A stretch of 64,000 bases of DNA from Megascapheus bottae (taxonomy: Eukaryota > Chordata > Mammalia > Rodentia > Geomyidae): the NCBI GenBank assembly GCA_024803745.1, contig JANJXV010000016.1, positions 41,825,001 through 41,889,000 of the forward strand. Direction: 5' to 3'. Both the position numbers and the translations under genes were made by a program. This document shows positions 46,945 through 60,012 of the stretch, piece by piece (the stretch's first letter is position 1; the number at the start of each line of letters is the position of its first letter). The notes beneath the pieces are model-generated. The model searched no databases. It had not been told where the DNA came from and saw only the letters and a program-made list of their open reading frames with translations.

Positions 46945-48059
46945 ATAACATATAAATGTCATAATCTTATAATACCCATAACATCATAGAAACACAGCTT
47001 GAAAATTACAAATATTGATAGCAAACAAAGGAACCAGTATAATGTTCAAGTAGCAAAATAAAGCAAGGTGAAGTGCTGCTAGCACTGAACACAGGTCACA
47101 TGCTGAACGTTAGTTTGGGCAGGTGTTGCGCCCCAGGACTGTAGCCATGAGTCCCTTCTCTGCCAGGGATTTGCTCAGGAACTGGGGAAGGTGACTAAAC
47201 CTTCCTGAGATTAATAGAAAGAAGCACCTTAGCCAGGATTTGCAGCACAGTGAACTCTAAGATACCTACTGTGGTGACAAGGAGGCCCAGCAGGGGACAT
47301 ACTGGTGAAAAGGGAGGGGCTGTGCAGAGCTGGGAAGACCAACTTCCACTCTCAGGTTCATTACCACTGGAAGAAAAAGTACGACAGGGCAGCTCATCAC
47401 ATCATTCTTTCTCGACTGAATTTCACACGAATATGACATGTTGATAATTAATTCTCCATCAAAATTATGGGGGACACTTTTTGACTCTCTGAGTTTCTCT
47501 CTGTTCTATTCTCACTTGCTTCAAAGAGAGGCCATGACATGTATATTGAAATTAATGAAAAATGACACTGTGTACTTGTGTTCATAGTTTTTTCTTTTTT
47601 AATCTCTTGAATTATTACATAATATCTTATAAGAATTATGGATGCTTGTGCTTAGTTGGCGAGGGAATAATGAAATGGAAAGACTGATGGAAGGGAAATT
47701 TGCATTAAAAATATTTGAATATTTTAACTTAACGCAAATGTTGACAGATCTAACAATTTAGAACAAGTCTTGACTCACATTTCTTATAATACTGAAAAGA
47801 AAGCAGTGATGATGGTTTAAAGGAAACTGGGTTGGATAACTGCTACTGAAAATTGTTGAAGAATGTTTTTGTCTCTGACCTCGGGGTATTTCCAAAAACA
47901 GTAGTAGAACAAATAACTCATGTTTTATTTGCTTTTGAGATTTAAATACAAATTATAATATTATGAGCATGAAAAGAGACTATGGGCTTTAGAATTAATG
48001 AGCAATGCAGATATATACTCTGAGAAATTAAAAAATAAACAGGAATAGTTTAGGAAAAC

Positions 48060-48061
<2 letters not shown>
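46945..48061. other. Unique DNA, no gene seen
   Basis: No repeat family or coding signal is recognised. Confidence 0.4.

Positions 48062-48118
<57 letters not shown>
48062..48118 (+). repeat. (GT)n microsatellite
   Basis: About 28 uninterrupted GT units. Confidence 0.95.
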
Positions 48119-48119
<1 letters not shown>

Positions 48120-50586
48120 TTTCACTCCCTATTCTGGATTAATTTTTCTACAATACGCACTCAGCTGGTGCTTAGGTATGCTAGGTTGATCCAAGTATCT
48201 GATCTTGAAGGATATAAATCATTAGTGGCAGGTCAAAATTCTGTAAAACACATCTAATGTGACTTTGAGGTCCAGTTGCTAGATCCCATAGTAAGCCTTA
48301 ATGGGTAGTGGTGTTTCCCTCTAGTTTGGATTTGGTCTTCGAATCTTTTCAGATATAGTAATTTTGCTTTGTTGTCTGTCTGTCCTCTCGGAAGGAACAT
48401 CTCCTCCAGTCCTCTGTGTGTTTTTGAGTCAAGTCTGATGATGGCATTGTGGAGAAGAGACACAGAAAATTGCTCTGTGTCTTCTTTCTGTCTTTCCTAC
48501 TGGACATTCTCTCTGTTGGGGGAGGAAAGTAAAATGTAAGGAGGTGAGGTCATTCTCTGATTTTGTAAACAAAGTCCAGTCTCTCGGTGGAAGTGTGTAT
48601 TAAGATGTGACTTCTGCATTTTGTCAAGGGACACAGCGCTGGGCTGTTGACTATGGCCACTCTCTATCTGTACTGTCCCCCAGTCTGTCAGCTCGAACCC
48701 TTGACCCGTGATCAACATCCTGCAAAGGAGAAACAGGGGCAGTGGAGGGGCCAGAGAAAGGGGACTGCCCAGAACCAAGGAGAGGCCTGCTCAAGGTGAC
48801 ATTTGTTGAGTGAGTGTCTCCTAAGGCCTAGGATTTCTTTCCTTGTAGGAAAGCTCTGTTCTGGTTCATAGTTCACGGTGACCACAACTTCAGCCCCCAT
48901 TCCTCCATTCCCAGCCAGAAGAGAAGAGGAAGTTTCTTGGAGCTACTCTGCTGGAGCAGGTTGAGGTTTGTGGAGGCAAAAAGCCCTGCATCTACAGAGA
49001 CCTTCCCAGGAAGTTGGCATCGCCTGCTGTTCCAGACACCATCAGTGTTAGCATGGATGGCTCTCTACCCTTCTTCCAGCTGTCAACCCGGGCCACCAAG
49101 GCTATGAATGAGTATCTCACAGACTTGGGCAGTGAACTCTGCAGACTCTCTTCACGAGCAAGAGAAAGCGGGGACTTCCTGTCCAATGTTGACTTTTTGT
49201 CTTTGTGGTTGTAAGGGTAATAGGTTTAGAGGTTTTTGCATGTGAGAATTTGAGGAGTCTAAGTTTTCTATGTATATTTTAGCTGAAAACCAACATTTTA
49301 CTATCTATATTCTCTGAGTTGTTTTGCATTCTATAGTCACACAGTTGATGATTCTGTAATTGCAAGGTTATTTTTAGTGGTGCAAAGAGTAGTAAAGTTG
49401 GATAAAGGGAAGACAACTAAATAGATACTAATCTAAATCTGATTCCTAATTATTCTCTATATCTCAGTGCTGAGAAGTAGAATCACAACTTTCTAGGGGT
49501 TGTTATTTTACTAGGGGAATTCAGGTGGTATTTGAAGATGATTAAGAAAAGGTTGTCTTGGGAAGGCAATCTGACAAGAATGCTTCAGGTTACCATGGAG
49601 ATGCAAGGAAAGAATTGCAAACAGATTGCAATAACTTCCGCTATGCATCTCATGTATAGGTTACATGTATACTCATCTGTGTATATACCCATAGATATAT
49701 ACCCCTTTATGATACATGTAAAGTAATATTTCCATTTCAGAGTTGCTAAATAGCATAATTGAATCATCTAAATTGCTTAGAAATGACCAGAGATGTCACT
49801 TCTAAATCTGTAAAGTTCCAGATTCTTACTATGAGAAAATATTCATGTAGTGTCTTGAATGGACTTCCGTGAAAAATTTGGACATTGTAATACCTATTAT
49901 GATAGCATGGCATGCCCTTCTTATTTTCTTCCACTTTGACCTGATAATTTTTTTCTTCTGTAACAGTGATGTGATCTTTCTTTTTACACAAGTAATAAAA
50001 ATACATTTGTCTGGCTATTTTTTCTGTTTTCTTTACCATCTACATGGGGTGGATGAAAAGATGCATTAATACCTTGATAGACAGTGAAATCCTTGAGAAC
50101 ATGTATTTCCTCAATTGTTACTGAAGCATGGTACTCAAAATCTAACGTATGCAATTGTAGCGTCTTTGTATATAAAATGCTTAATGCAAACGAAACTGCA
50201 CAGTATCCCATGCTTTATTTCAAACTTTTTGTTGGAGGTAAATACATACTTACATATATTATACATTATATATATGCACACACATGCATATAAGAATTAT
50301 CTGTTAATCCCATAAGTTTGATTTCAGAAGAAAATGAAGTAACAAGAGAGGAGATGTTCCAAAGTTCTTCTTGGTATTTTCCTCAAGATATTTCAAAAGT
50401 TCCTTCGTGTTCTGGAATTTCTTGACCTTGCATGAAGCTCACCTCTGAGAGGTAGTTCAGTATTTTATGTAAAGGCAGGAAGTCATTAGTTTCATCAGCT
50501 TGGCTTTTTTCATTAGTTCAAACTATTGTCAGAAAATCACGCTATAAATCAGCATTCCACTTTGCTGAAAATTGCTTTTCTCAATA
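48119..50586. other. Unique DNA, no gene seen
   Basis: ORFs at 48497-48778 (minus) and 49014-49214 (plus) show no recognisable family. The 48450-49210 stretch is slightly GC-richer. No mobile element is identified. Confidence 0.4.
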
Positions 50587-50603
50587 GATTTTATATTGTT
50601 TTA
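50587..50603 (+). repeat. Target-site duplication, left copy
   Basis: Seventeen bases (gattttatattgtttta) match 50669-50685 with one difference. Confidence 0.65.
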
Positions 50604-50668
50604 TTTTATTTTTTGCTTTGATTTTTTAAATTAAAGAATTTATTAACATTGGTTTTTACATCATATAC
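50604..50668 (-). mobile_element. Ultra-short L1 3'-end insertion (65 bp)
   Basis: The segment ttaaagaatttattaacatt and ttttacatcatat repeats the tail end of the minus-strand L1 at 6904 onward (attaaagaatttattaaag, ttttacatcatat). It begins with T-rich sequence (the A tail in reverse) and is bounded by near-perfect 17-bp duplications, so it is an L1 insertion that kept only the last few dozen bases of the 3' UTR. Confidence 0.65.
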
Positions 50669-50685
50669 GATTTTATATTATTTTA
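50669..50685 (+). repeat. Target-site duplication, right copy
   Basis: Matches 50587-50603 at 16 of 17 positions. Confidence 0.65.
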
Positions 50686-51807
50686 ACACTATATATTTTA
50701 ACAATACAAGAAATAAAAATAGGTAAACATAAATTATAGGCTATTGGTCTTGGAACCCGCAGAAATGAATGTCTAGAATCTTTTAATATTATAAAGCTTC
50801 CAGAAAAGGTTTTTAAGCTTGTGTTTAGTTTCACTCTTACAAACAAAACAAAACAAAACTTACCAATCTCTCCTTTCCCAAAGGAAGAGTTACAGAGCAG
50901 TACATTTAGAAACGCTGATAGGAAATATTTTCTCTGAATGGATGCTGTGCTGAGAACAATGGTAATTACCGGTATAGAGGAGAGTTAGAAAATCACTGAC
51001 TATAATAAGCTACAATCGAACTCTACCTTTGGGAGAAGCATTGGTGCACGACACAAAATCAAAAGCTCTCCAGGCAGAAATCAACAATCATGTCACAGAT
51101 ACAGGGCTTCTTTGCTTCGGTGGCTGTTGAAACATTTTAATAATGTAAACTTGGAGGCATTCAATAATCACAGGTTATTGAATCATAATGAAATTCATCC
51201 AACCTTCTCATTTAATGAGAAGGAACACTAAGGAGGGTGAGTCAACATGTAAAGTCAAGGTTGACCCAGCCCAGAATTTTTCCATAATCATTTCTGATGT
51301 TCATCAACACCAATGTCATCACCTTCTTATGTTTTTTTCTATTTATACTTTAAAATTTGTATTTATAAGCAAAAACTAAAAAAAATGGTTTAAATAATTC
51401 AATGGTTGCTTTTCAAACCAGACTGAAAAGGGAAGAATGGAATCCAGAATGTTTCTCTAACAGCTAGAACAATTCTTGCTAAAACAGTGAGATACACCCA
51501 TTGTAGTCGTAAACTGGTTAAATGGCAACTCCTTTGTACAACTACCTAAAGATTACTTTGAATTAAAGGAGAAAAATTTAAATTTCAATCACTTAAAAAA
51601 GAAACTAGACATGATTTATTTAGAACAAACATATTTTATATGATAAACAGTAGTAATGCAATTACAAGCCTGCAAAAGAGAATTCTGTGTGTAGTAATGA
51701 GCCAAAATCAAATGATTAAATTCTGGATATTTATAATTATATCTTGTATAGTAAAGAAGTGACATCTTGAATTTTGGTGTTATGCGTCAAAATTTCAAGA
51801 AACTTTC
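50686..51807. other. AT-rich unique DNA, no gene seen
   Basis: No repeat family or coding signal is recognised. Confidence 0.4.
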
Positions 51808-51824
51808 AAAACTCACTCAAATCA
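51808..51824 (+). repeat. Target-site duplication, left copy
   Basis: Seventeen bases (aaaactcactcaaatca) recur exactly at 52209-52225. Confidence 0.9.
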
Positions 51825-52208
51825 TTTACAATAGAGCAAAACCTAGATACATAAGGCCATATAGTACTAACGCTAAATGAAAGGACTTCCAGGATAGAGA
51901 AACAAAAGCCATATAATGAGTGATTGTTGTCCTTAATGTACTATGTTATCTCTCATCTCTTTTGCTGTTCCTTGGTTATCTCATATTGTTACAGTATTTT
52001 ACCTTGTTATCTGGTTTATTGTATATATGTGTATTTGGTTATTTGAAATAGGATAGGGAAGGGGGGGAAACAAGATGAGGGGTGGGGTGGGGGAAGTGAA
52101 ATGCAGACCAAGACATGAGAAAGGGTATCAATGTATGTGAAGTAATGCACATTCCATCTGGTGAATATAATGTAACCCTTCTATTAATTACAATAAAAAT
52201 ATATGAAA
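51825..52208 (+). mobile_element. 5'-truncated L1 insertion (3' UTR only)
   Basis: These 384 bp align along their whole length with the 3' UTR of the 37-44 kb L1 (shared blocks acataaggccatatag, ccttaatgtactatgttatc, gggtatcaatgtatgtgaa). It includes a G-rich tract (52060-52096), a consensus AATAAA at 52192-52197 and an A-rich end. Perfect 17-bp duplications flank it, so it is younger than the full-length neighbour, whose duplications have two changes. Confidence 0.9.
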
Positions 52209-52225
52209 AAAACTCACTCAAATCA
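52209..52225 (+). repeat. Target-site duplication, right copy
   Basis: Exact 17-base match to 51808-51824. Confidence 0.9.
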
Positions 52226-53383
52226 CACATTTTATGGCTTATATCTCTCTGGAACCTCTTTGTTTATGACTATTGCGCTTCTACTGCCATTGTATTACAT
52301 GCTCTGAATGGATAAGTTATATATGTAAAATTAGATATATACATATATATGAATATATATATAAACACTAAACGGTGTCACTGAACAAATTCTGTTATTC
52401 AGAACTATGTCGGTAAGCAGCAGCAAGATTGAGTTCGGTTTCTGTAAACCAAGATGTTGAGGACTTTTCAGGAAGCAGTAGGATAATGCTTTCTTTTAGA
52501 AAAAGGATGAGATAGGACTGCACCCTCTTTTGTGATCTCTTTGAAGATTTTCCTTGAGAAGAGCAGGAGCACAGGCATATGGATCACCAGGGGCATTCTA
52601 GGGTATGGTTTTCCTATGGCTCATTAAGTACCATCCGTACATGATAATGTCATGATAAAGCATATTATGTACACTTAGCTAATAATAAAATTCTCACAGC
52701 TAAACTGAAAGAAGTCTCTTATAATACAAAAGCTTCTGACAATTTTGCTAGTTCACTATTGCTTTGATTTTTATCTTTAAGCTGCTTTAAATTTTTTTAC
52801 AGTGGGTGATGCCAAATGAGCTCATAATTATCTCTCTTTTTGCAGAAACCTATCAAATATGGTGTCCAAGAATGCAAGGCATCAGTTAGAAATCATGGTT
52901 CTGGCCCCAGCTCTCCTGCTGAAATGGCTTAGGGCAAATGGTTTCACCACACTGAGCCAAGTCTCTTCTGGTAACTTATGAGTAAACAGAACAATTCTGG
53001 ATTTGTAGGGTAATTATGAGGATAAATATGGTCATCTTATGCAATGTATTCATAGATTGTTATGTGTACGTGCAATATTTTATATGTGACCATCTCATGC
53101 TGATCTCTTTGTGTCTAGTTCATGGCACTTAATATAGCAAACTCAAGTTTTACTTATATTGCATAGATTATACCTATACAACATATATATTTACACAAAT
53201 GGCATGTGTCAAAGTTCTTGCAATAGACAAAGCATATAAATATGGTAAAAACAGAATTTCAAATTTTAGAAAAATCTGTAACTACACAAATAATTCAGTG
53301 ACACATCAAATTAATTCATGAAAACTAGATTGATCAGAAAAATATAAATTTTTTGAGTATTCATATTTAAGGCATACTGTCAT
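52226..53383. other. AT-rich unique DNA, no gene seen
   Basis: A TA-rich low-complexity patch lies at about 52318-52368. Nothing else is recognised. Confidence 0.4.
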
Positions 53384-53397
53384 ATGTTTCCAGATTT
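53384..53397 (+). repeat. Target-site duplication, left copy
   Basis: The 14 bases atgtttccagattt match 53594-53607 with one difference. Confidence 0.75.
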
Positions 53398-53593
53398 CTT
53401 TTTTTTTTCTGCCACTCCTGGGGCTTGAACTCAGGGCCTAGGTACTGTCCTTGGGCTTTCTCAAGGCTAGAGCTCTACCACTTGAGTCCCAGCACCTTTA
53501 CGGCTTTTTCTATGTATGGGGTGCCAAGGAATGGAACCCGGGTCTTCATCCATGCAAGCAAGCCCTCTGCCACTAGGCCACACTCCTGGTCCC
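53398..53593 (-). mobile_element. ID-like/Geo dimeric SINE
   Basis: The plus strand shows poly(T), then the right monomer in reverse (ctgtccttgggctttctcaa) and the left ID-like monomer in reverse (gcaagccctctgccactagg). A 14-bp duplication with one difference flanks it. ORFs that read through it (127 codons on minus) are artefacts. Confidence 0.85.
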
Positions 53594-53607
53594 ATGTTTT
53601 CAGATTT
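53594..53607 (+). repeat. Target-site duplication, right copy
   Basis: Matches 53384-53397 at 13 of 14 positions. Confidence 0.75.
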
Positions 53608-54890
53608 ATTGGAAATGCCTTATTCCCCAAATCCTGGATACACTCCATGAAAAAATGGGTGAAATGTAAAGAAAAGCAGAGAAAAGGTGGCTCATCCGAA
53701 ATTTCAGTGTGAATTTCAAAACTCGGATTCACTGACTGATTTGGGAAGAGAAATGATCCACCCAGTGGAGTGGAGCATAGCATATTCCTTGCAATGGCAT
53801 CAATCTGTTTAATCCTACGGCCTCCTTGGAAGAAGGTGGTCGAATATGAAAGTGCCATTTATTTTAATTTGACCTGAAAGTAGGTAATGAAATATTCTTA
53901 AAGATATTTACTGAAACGAGCTTTAAACTTAAGCACCTTTCCATTCTGGAGCCGAAGGTCTTAAAAGCCTGCATTTATCTCTTCCATCCAGCCTTACGAA
54001 TGATGTGAGCTTCCACACTCACATTTAGTGCCTCTGAGCACTTGGTAGCTTACAGCATCTATCTTTATTCTTAAATGCGAAAAACACATTTTCACTTTAA
54101 CTGCATAGAAAAATGCAGACGTTTAAAGTCAAGTCCAAAGAGCACTGTCCATACTGGGTGGGAAGTGCTCACAGTGGCAGAGCAGTGAGGTCGATCTGTA
54201 GCAAGAACAGTGTCTGGACACATGAGGAAAAATTGGACAGTCCTTTCACTTTGTGAATATGTAAATGGGATGAAATGCCATGACACATGTAGGGGGCAAA
54301 TTTCCAAATTTTAATTAAACTTCAATGATTCCCTTAGAGAATTCGTGTTTTCATGAGAATCTCACTTCCCACCCTCTCGTGGGTGAGAACAAAGCCCTGT
54401 AGTTCTGTGAAGATCCAACCTTCCTGGAAGCAAGCTCAATGGCAAACTCTAAATTATTCGGGTCTGATGTTCACGCTTTTGTTTCTATTTATCTTACAGT
54501 CTTGAGGGAATTATGCGGATATTTGCTCTACATTAACTCTGGACCCAAAATCTTTAGTTGCATGAAAGCTGGATTGAATGGCATTTACCACACACAAAAC
54601 AGAAGGAAACAAAACCCTCATTTTACAAGTTCCCCCAACAAAACCTAGTTCCTGTTTTCTGCTTTTTATCTCTGATTTAATTTGTATCGTTCTCTTATTG
54701 CTTTATAGATCTATTCCCTCATCATCCTAAATATTCTAATAGTAACTCAAGATTTTGGAGACCATAGTCATTTACTACCCCCTCTTCTGACCGTGGTGAA
54801 AGCTGAGCCCTTGAGGACTTTGCAACTGAAACATGTTCACATCTCTGAGATGGACATAAGCTTAATGATTTTTATATTAAATACTTACAA
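53608..54890. other. Unique DNA, no gene seen
   Basis: No repeat family or coding signal is recognised. Confidence 0.4.
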
Positions 54891-54892
54891 AA

Positions 54893-55063
54893 CAAGGTGG
54901 AGATCTGAGGACTGCAGTTCAAAGCCAGCCCTAGCACTAAAGAGAGCTTATTTCAAATTCATCACTAGAAAATGGGAAGGGGAGCTGTGGTTCCAGGGGT
55001 AGGGTGGTAGCCTTGAGCTGAAGAGCTGAGGGAAGGGCTCAGCGAGAGTTCAAGCCCCATGAC
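54893..55063 (+). mobile_element. 5'-truncated B1-like/Geo SINE
   Basis: It starts inside the left half (ggtggagatctgagga, then agttcaaagccagccct) and runs through the linker (atcactagaaaatgggaag) to the right half (gccttgagctgaagagctga) and its box B-like gagttcaagcccc. A short A-rich tail follows. The 7SL-like first 50 or so bases are missing. Confidence 0.75.
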
Positions 55064-55751
55064 CCATTAAAAAATTGGTTATTTATATAGTCACAATGAA
55101 TTCAGGCAGATCATCCTCACATGAAACAAAAAGATGAGGTATGAGAAGTAAGTGTATTTTACAAGTAAAATAGCCTCACTGAGAAAAGTATAAATTCACA
55201 CTTTCAGGAAAGAAAACTTTTGCACAACCAATATTTTATTGTTATGCAAATACTCCATATAAATTTTACAGATATAATATGTAGCTATAGACATAGTATG
55301 TAGAAAAATTTTTGAAAATATGCATTTCTAAGATTTCTTGGCATTTTTAACCAGAAATATTTTCAAATTGCTTTATTAGGTATAAAATTGTTATTAATAA
55401 CTGACATAATTTTGCACAGGTATTTATTTGCAATTTTAACTTTTCTACTACTTTATATGATCCTCTTATTTTTATATTCTAAATCTATGTATGATGATTA
55501 ATTATCTTTCATGTAAATGAAACCCATCAAGTTAATATTATCAATATTTAGTTAATTTATTAACACTGCTAAGATAGTAATAAACTGGGTGATATTAATG
55601 GATCTATATAGTGTTATTATTTTATATAAAATGATATAAAATAACTAGAATTTCATAGTAAAAGACCATTTAACTTCTAAGTGACTGTGAAACAATTTCA
55701 AGATTATTAGACTAGAACAGAAAATAAAATGGAGTCTTCTTAATAAACTTT
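55064..55751. other. Very AT-rich unique DNA
   Basis: Among the most AT-rich stretches of the window (55200-55640). No gene or repeat family is recognised. Confidence 0.45.
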
Positions 55752-55915
55752 TTGATTTAAATTTTATTGTAATAGTGGCATACAGATATACAATACATTT
55801 TATTGTAGGGATGATATGCAGTAAAACAAGTAGGGAAACGAGCACAGCTCTTTTTGAGCTGTATTGTTCCTTTCATTCAATTTCTCCCACTTTTTCTCCC
55901 CAGCATGTTCTTAGT
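55752..55915 (-). mobile_element. L1 3'-end fragment
   Basis: The block tttaaattttattgtaatag, then tggcatacagatatacaat and ctcccactttttctcccc, has the layout of an L1 3' UTR read on minus. It is similar to 15185-15300 in arrangement, with weak flanking matches only. Confidence 0.5.
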
Positions 55916-58900
55916 AATTTTTAAAGGTTGTTTTGTTCAATTGGAGAAATGTATCTTTCTTTCCATAAGAACTTCAAGTAACTGCAATAGAAAACCATAT
56001 TTCTGTAATTGATTTTTTACCATTTAAACAAATTATGGTCAGAAAGTCATTTTTGCCAGTTCTGATTAAAATTATTGCATTTTAAAATAAGACTTTTATG
56101 ACTTTCACTGAATAAAATATATTTAGCTTATATGACTTTGAAATAGCCCACTGGTTATACAGACCAATTCTGTCACAGGGTAATCGATCTTTTTTATTTG
56201 AATTTTTGCTATCATAACTGATACGTTACCTAAACATTGCCTGTTTCTAAGAGAGATTACAAATATGGAAATGTTTGGCAATTTGCTTAGTGTAAAAAAG
56301 ACCATAGGTCATAAAGAAACAGACAAATAGCTCTTGGTTCAAACCCTATCACTTTTCATACTGTAATCCATAGTATTTCAAATATTTATTGCCTCTACTA
56401 AAGCTCAGTATGAATAAATTTTTATTTCCTTATGTGAAATTTATAGGATATTATCAATAATTTTAAGCAATGTAAACTCAGTCCTAATGAAAGACTTTTG
56501 ATACATAAATTATGGCACATTTGAAGTAGTAGACTGTGGATCCATTAGCTGGTGCTATGAATAATATTTAATGGATACTATGCCTGAAGAATTATTGGTT
56601 AGAAAGTACACTTCCTTTGAAAAAGACTAAAGAATCAAGGAATGGATAGTTTCATTTTCCTATTTTGGAATTTATTTTCCATGTGACTTCCAAAGGATAG
56701 ATAATTTTATTAAAAATTTATATGAATCAAAAGGAAAATGTGTGGAAATATGAATCAACCACTCTTGGATAAATGTACTGGATAAAAAACACTTTTAGAA
56801 AAAAAAAACCTACAAAAGCTCATCAAAACAAGCTTGTTAGTTCCATTTTCAAGTCCTCTGTAAGATGAAGATGTTTTCAGATTCTGCATTTTAATTTCTT
56901 CCATATTGCAATCCATCAACTAACTTGCCAAAATATACACATGCCCTCGTGTTGCTTCAGGTTTTATTTTCTGCAATTTGTATTGAATCACAAATCAAAA
57001 AGTTCTCAACACAGTTTTGATTAATTTAAGATTCAATAGAAGCTGTTTTCTGTTTTATGTCTGGTGGTAATTAAGCATAATATAGAGTGGTATTGCATTA
57101 AACAACATTCCTAAACAAATTCAGTTCCATTAACAAGCTCCATTAGGGAAGCACAGCTACTACAAATCAAGAATTTTGTGTCAGTTTTGGTAATTACTGT
57201 GTGTGCATAATTTGAGTAATAGGATACCTTGTGTGATGGCTTTTGAATTGTTTAGATAGGCAAGGTAAAACAGCATGTTAAACAGAGTATAATTTAATGC
57301 AAAGTTACATTAATTATCTCCGAGTTTGCCACTCAAAGAAGAAAACCAGCACTGGTTTTATGGAATTTAGGACTACCATCTTGATTACGGCTGTGTGATC
57401 TATTTATTAGAAGGCAACTCAGGACCTAACCATGTCAAAAAGTTACATGAAATAGAAAAGTCCATTTTTGGCGTGACGTGATCAACTTCTACGTAGTATT
57501 GTGGGAAGAAATGAGATATTGTGACTATGTCACATATTGTAATAAAATGTTTTCTCTCTCCAAGCGAAGTGATGCTCCAAGTATTACATTAGCATTATAG
57601 AGAATTGTCTGTCGTTTATTCTATTTCTTACAAAACAAGTCTTTCCTGTTGATTTAATGTAGTCCACCTGAGCAATTCTCTGGAATAATAATTTCTGTGT
57701 TTTTTCATTATTGAGTCCTACATGCTCTATGACAAGCAGAGCAATGAGTTCTTTTGGAATTATTAGCAGCTTCTCTTGCTGTTTACACAGCTGTATCGTT
57801 GCTTTGATTGGAATGTCGGACCCCTTCCGACACTGAGTTGAAACTTGAACATGACTGTGGCAGGATGAGCAGGACTTACAAGAAGTGAAGAGATCTCACC
57901 TCTTCCCACGCCACGTTAGGATACGACAAAACAATGACTGACATTTTCCGGCAACATATGAGTTAAGGTCATAAAGTGTTTTAATATGTCAACTTATTTC
58001 TTTCCATTGCAAATAAAGGGTATACCAATGTATTTGATATAGTAGAAAATATGCTTCTGTCTCCAATTGGGTAAAAGTAAATGTATCATTGTGACTTTAG
58101 GGTCACAGTTGAGGCAAAGATGGCTCAATTGTCCTTTAAACTTGTTTCTTGATTGATAGGAAGGAAGAGTTAATCCATCAAATAAATGAATGTGTATACT
58201 TATATTTTTATGCAGATAATGAAATATCCAGATCAAAACAAAAATGCTATTCAATAACTAATATGTTTGTCCTTTAAATCTATTTCTTTCTACTTTTTGT
58301 AATGTTCCAATTAAAAGTGTCTAGGAATTCTTTCTGGGTTTTGTCAAGAATAAAGATTCAAATATTTTGAGGAAATAATGTTTGAGTTTACAATTCAAAC
58401 TTATACTCCGTTGTTTTCATGTTGTGCTATTTTAATGTCACAACCCTGCCAAAATAATTCTAAGCAAATTAGTTCCAATCTCACTTAAAAATACTTAGTC
58501 CTTGTGTCAGCAATTTCCAGTGGAAAGTTGCATTAATATTTTCATGCTGAGCACCAAGTATTGCATAATTGAAGCTGTCACCACTTGCAGACACAAAACT
58601 GTGTGTGAAAATAAAAATATCAACATTACCCAATTAAAGTACATACCAGTCAGGGTCTATGAAGAAAGAACCCATCTCAGTTAACTGAACAGAGATGAGT
58701 TGACATGCCTTAAAGTTATTAAGCAATTATACAAATAAAATGTTAAATTACGCGTGGTGATCCATACAGTGCAAAAGTGGCTGAGAAATGATTGGAAATA
58801 GGTAAGAATTACTTGAGTTTATCAAGTTGGATGTTCTTGGCCAGATTTTGTATGAAACTCACTTTTTAAGTAAGATGCTAACCTTATCCATAATAATTCA

Positions 58901-59746
58901 CTAAACCACTTAATCACACACTCACCTATCCACTATTTATTAAAACCCTCTCTACAAATCCTCTTCTTTGCTAGTTTTTGATAGTTAGTGTTTGAAAAAT
59001 CTCCCAACTTCTCCCAAAGGCGAGGCAGAGGCTGCAAGCAAAAAAAGTTTCCTATTCCAAACTCTGCTGCAATACAGATATCTCCTTCTTTGTTAAAAGC
59101 TAATTTTGCATAAGAATGACACAAAAATGGATTTTTGTACTCAGACCATTTATCAGACTGTAAACACAGCCTTTAACATAAAAACAGGAAAGGCTTTATT
59201 TGGATGCAGATGATGCCAAAAATTCTACAGAGTCCTATAAGATTTATGATTGCTTTCATCGAGTTCTTTATTCTGGCATTCACTCGAGTGCATTAACTTT
59301 GAAAAGAAACTGTTTGGCTTGAGTTGTGAATATGACTTCGGCAATAAAAGCTAAGGAACCCGTAGTTCACATGCCTTCTTGTACATTGATACACAAGGGC
59401 ACACATATTGAACTGTAGCCGGGTGCTTTTAGGTACCTGCAGGTTCACTTGAAGTTCACATCAAACTCAACAAAGACCTGCCTGGAAATTTTAGGTGTTG
59501 GTAAATTGTGAAGTATTGGTAGACAGAGTGGCAAAGACTTGGAACAAAAACAAAAATATCATACTGTTATATCTTCATCACAAAGAAGAAAGAATTGAAT
59601 ATCGAAATCTGGGAGAACTGATTTTTTTTCCTCAGAGCTAAAGTTTAACTATAAAGCAAAGGGTGGGATATTCAGCATATGATTTTCAAGGAGACAATGC
59701 AGATATTTCAAAAATAGTCAAGCAATTTTATTTCCAATTTTATCAG
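55916..59746. other. Unique AT-rich DNA, possibly conserved non-coding in part
   Basis: A 3.8 kb stretch with no recognisable repeat or coding signal. Around 57000-57330 it is rich in TAATTA-type cores and has few CpGs, a texture seen in conserved non-coding elements. A small perfect hairpin (7-bp stem, 5-base loop) lies at 57814-57832. Confidence 0.35.
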
Positions 59747-59958
59747 TGTGGGGCTTGAGCTCAGGGTGTGGATGTTGGCCCTGAGCTGTTCTGCTCAAGG
59801 CAGAAACTTTATCACTTTCAGCCACTGTTCTACGTCGGGTTTTCTACTGGTTAATTGGACATAAGATTATCATGGTTTTTCTTGCTGTGCTGGCTTTGAA
59901 CTGGGATCCTCAAATCTCAGTCTTCTGAGTAACAGGGATGACAGGCATGAGCCACCAG
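59747..59958 (-). mobile_element. B1-like/Geo dimeric SINE
   Basis: In reverse on the plus strand: right half (ggggcttgagctcagggtg, gctgttctgctcaaggc), linker (tctactggttaattggac), left half (tggctttgaactgggatcc, tgacaggcatgagccacc). It lies about 55 bp from an oppositely oriented right monomer at 60013-60130, forming an inverted SINE pair. Confidence 0.75.
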
Positions 59959-60012
59959 TGTCATGGTTTTAATACAGGTCCATCAGAAAGAGTTCTGATG
60001 TACATAAGCCTG

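Noticed and set aside
49014..49214. Short ORF with a faint histone-fold-like look (EYLT and SELCRL segments)
   Set aside because: The resemblance covers only a few residues, needs gaps, and fails in the following segment.
53475..53858. 127-codon minus-strand ORF
   Set aside because: Reads into the SINE at 53398-53593; composite artefact.
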